Source of the DNA: Omnitrophica bacterium GWA2_52_8
GTDB taxonomy: Bacteria; Omnitrophota; Omnitrophia; Omnitrophales; Aquincolibacteriaceae
Reading direction: 5' to 3'
Assembly (NCBI GenBank): GCA_001804025.1
Contig: MHFC01000130.1
Coordinates: forward strand, 22,729-29,655
Length of the DNA stretch: 6,927 nt
Shown here piece by piece: positions 5,254 through 6,927 of this stretch. How positions within the stretch are numbered: the stretch's first letter is position 1; the number at the start of each line of letters is the position of its first letter. Under the pieces are notes generated by a model. The model had not been told where the DNA came from and did no database searches. It saw nothing but the letters and a program-made list of their open reading frames with translations. The position numbers and the translations under genes are program-made.

Positions 5254-6627
5254 ATGGAAACCAAAGTGATGGTCGATACCCTTTGGACGCTCATTACCGG
5301 GATGCTCGTATTTTTTATGAACCTCGGCTTTGCCTGCGTCGAAAGCGGTTTCTGCCGTAGTAAGAATTGCGTCAATATTCTCTCCAAGAACTTCATTGTC
5401 TTTGCCTGTTCCACCGTGTCTTTCTGGTTGCTCGGCTGGGGACTGATGTTCGGGGATGGGAGTTCTTGGTTCGGTTTGGAGGGCCTTTGGATGATCGGCG
5501 GCGCCGATAACAGCCCGGCCACCGGAGATGCGTATCAGGGTGTTTACAGCGCAATCGCCTGGACGGGAGTGCCTCTTCTGGCCAAGTTCTTCTTTCAGCT
5601 GGTGTTTGCCGGCACGGCAGCGACGATTGTATCGGGCGCAGTCGCAGAGAGAATCAAATATGTTTCGTTTATCCTCTTTTCATTTGTGCTGGTCGGTTTG
5701 ATCTACCCGGTTTCAGGACACTGGATCTGGGGCGGCGGCTGGCTCGCGAAACTGGGCATGTGGGATTTCGCGGGCTCAACCGTGGTCCACTCTGTCGGAG
5801 GATGGGCGGCATTGGCCGGCATTCTTGTACTCGGACCGAGACTGGGCAAATACGGCAGCAAGGGTGAAATCACGGCCATTCCGGGACACAACCTTTCGCT
5901 CGCAACAATCGGCGTTATGATTTTGTGGCTCGGCTGGTTCGGGTTTAACCCCGGAAGCACGATGGCCGCAGACCCGCGCCTGATCGCACATATTTGCGTG
6001 ACAACGAATATGGCAGCGGCAACGGGCATTCTTTCCTCGACGCTGATGTCCTGGGCACTCCTGAAGAAGCCGGATCTGGGCATGACCATCAACGGCTGTC
6101 TGGCCGGTTTGGTTGCCATCACGGCGCCCTGCGCATTTGTCAGCGTCGCAAGTTCAGCCCTCATCGGCTTAATCGCGGGTGTCATTGTTGTTCTCGCTGT
6201 GATCGCTTTTGATAAATCCCACATCGATGACCCCGTGGGTGCGCTCTCAGTCCATTTGGTCAACGGTGTTTTCGGAACGATCTGCGTCGGTTTCTTTGCC
6301 GAAGATTGGGTCAGCCCGGGAACAACGGGTAACGGCCTCCTTTTCGGCGGCGGGACCACGCTTTTGATGGCCCAGCTGACAGGTATCGCAGCGGTCGCGG
6401 CATTTGTTTTCTTCGGCTCGCTTGCCGTCTGGCTTGTCATCAAGGCCGTTGCCGGGGTGCGCGTGAGCCTGCAGGAAGAAATCGAAGGTCTGGATATCGG
6501 CGAGCACGGCAACTTCGCTTATCCGGAATTTGTTGTCCGTAAATTATCTTATGCGTTCCCTACGTCCGGCGGACCGAACCCGTCCGCACCGAAGGGGCCG
6601 CACCGCAGAGAGGAGGCTCTTGTATGA
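5254..6627 (+). CDS. amt: Ammonium transporter (Amt family)
   Basis: A 457-residue polytopic inner-membrane channel of the Amt/MEP/Rh family, which moves ammonium inward as a trimer. It begins with the family pattern WTLITGMLVFFMNLGFACVE. It carries the Amt signature DFAGSTVVHSVGG, with D171 and H179 matching E. coli AmtB D160 and H168; the second pore His is H334 in VHLVNGVFGT. F118 and F229 likely form the Phe gate and W159 lines the recruitment site. The cytoplasmic tail has the conserved EGLDIGEHG (411-419), which passes the P-II signal between subunits, then about 38 Pro/Gly-rich residues. The length is slightly above E. coli AmtB. No cleavable signal peptide is evident. It lies behind a strong sigma-54 promoter and overlaps the P-II gene by 4 bp, the usual amt-glnK arrangement; P-II should block the channel when nitrogen is sufficient. 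Confidence 0.98.
   Translation: METKVMVDTLWTLITGMLVFFMNLGFACVESGFCRSKNCVNILSKNFIVFACSTVSFWLLGWGLMFGDGSSWFGLEGLWMIGGADNSPATGDAYQGVYSAIAWTGVPLLAKFFFQLVFAGTAATIVSGAVAERIKYVSFILFSFVLVGLIYPVSGHWIWGGGWLAKLGMWDFAGSTVVHSVGGWAALAGILVLGPRLGKYGSKGEITAIPGHNLSLATIGVMILWLGWFGFNPGSTMAADPRLIAHICVTTNMAAATGILSSTLMSWALLKKPDLGMTINGCLAGLVAITAPCAFVSVASSALIGLIAGVIVVLAVIAFDKSHIDDPVGALSVHLVNGVFGTICVGFFAEDWVSPGTTGNGLLFGGGTTLLMAQLTGIAAVAAFVFFGSLAVWLVIKAVAGVRVSLQEEIEGLDIGEHGNFAYPEFVVRKLSYAFPTSGGPNPSAPKGPHRREEALV
6611..6616 (+). promoter_or_regulatory. Ribosome binding site of the P-II gene, inside amt
   Basis: AGGAGG, seven bases before the ATG at 6624 and inside the last codons of amt. With the ATGA overlap it implies translational coupling. 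Confidence 0.8.
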
Positions 6628-6927
6628 AAAAGATCGAAGCTATTGTCCGGCCTGAAAAACTGGAATTTGTACGCAAGAGTCTTGAAGCCGCGGGGTATCC
6701 CGGAATTATGATCACTGAAATTCAGGGCCACGGCAAACAGCGCGGCTTTACCCAGCAATGGCGCGGCGAAGAATACCGCGTCGACCTGCTGCCGAAAGTC
6801 AAGGTCGAGATCGTCGTGAATGACGGGGATGTCAAGCGCATCCTCCAGACGATCATCTCCTGCGCGAAAACCGGAAACGTCGGCGACGGCAAGATCTTCG
6901 TTTATGACGTCGCGGAAGCGGTCCGCA
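6624..6927 (+). CDS. glnK: Nitrogen regulatory protein P-II (partial, GlnK type)
   Basis: 101 of the usual 112 or so residues are visible; the window ends near the C-terminus. P-II trimers sense 2-oxoglutarate and ATP/ADP and bind Amt, uridylyltransferase or other targets. Seen: N-terminal MKKIEAIVRPEKL, the T-loop GHGKQRGFTQQWRGEEYRVD (35-54) with Q39 and the uridylylation-site tyrosine Y51, LPKVKVEIVV after it, and the C-terminal signature TGNVGDGKIFV (83-93). Linkage to amt with a 4 bp overlap (ATGA) makes it GlnK by context; sequence alone does not separate GlnK from GlnB. Y51 suggests GlnD-type modification is possible, but the modifying enzyme is not in the window. It shares the amt promoter. 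Confidence 0.97.
   Translation, partial: MKKIEAIVRPEKLEFVRKSLEAAGYPGIMITEIQGHGKQRGFTQQWRGEEYRVDLLPKVKVEIVVNDGDVKRILQTIISCAKTGNVGDGKIFVYDVAEAVR

Noticed and set aside
5703..6512. Long antisense frame (269 codons) opposite amt
   Set aside because: It is a shadow of the GC-rich, strongly conserved amt coding frame, with no domain or RBS.

Overview
The window holds two divergent gene sets separated by a gene-free stretch of about 1.1 kb (4151-5253). Shine-Dalgarno sequences, two sigma-54-type -24/-12 elements and an Amt/P-II pair point to a Gram-negative-type (diderm) bacterium. Nothing fixes the taxon; an uncultured lineage such as Omnitrophota or a deltaproteobacterium-like group is only a guess. 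The amt, kinase-core and left-edge genes are about 51-60% GC by hand count. The block at roughly 2090-4150 is about 41-43%.

Left part, minus strand, read from 4150 down to 1: a tight signalling operon. It runs single-domain response regulator (4150-3776), SAM-dependent methyltransferase (3744-2761), large membrane histidine kinase with 7TM sensor, GAF and HisKA/HATPase (2754-376), and a second receiver protein cut by the window edge (383-1). Gaps are 31 bp, 6 bp and an 8 bp overlap. A small-molecule-type methyltransferase next to a 7TM kinase and receivers resembles signal-synthase/sensor operons such as phcBSRQ of Ralstonia. This suggests, but does not prove, that the methyltransferase makes a ligand sensed by the kinase. 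The GC content changes sharply inside the kinase gene, at the end of the 7TM sensor, so the sensor half, methyltransferase and first regulator look like one imported module joined to a resident kinase core.

Centre: the intergenic region contains a dense array of perfect or near-perfect hairpins (about 4564-4893). Three of them abut with no spacer, and two sets of stems are mutually exclusive. The imperfect pairs in the stems are all G-U compatible on the plus strand only. It lies between divergent genes, so it is not an ordinary terminator. It is either an undescribed structured RNA or a palindromic mobile element.

Right part, plus strand: a strong sigma-54 promoter (5130-5145), a leader with two hairpins, an ammonium transporter gene (5254-6627), and a P-II regulator gene overlapping it by 4 bp (6624 to the edge). 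This is the standard nitrogen-starvation amt-glnK unit: ammonium uptake through Amt, gated by the P-II trimer.
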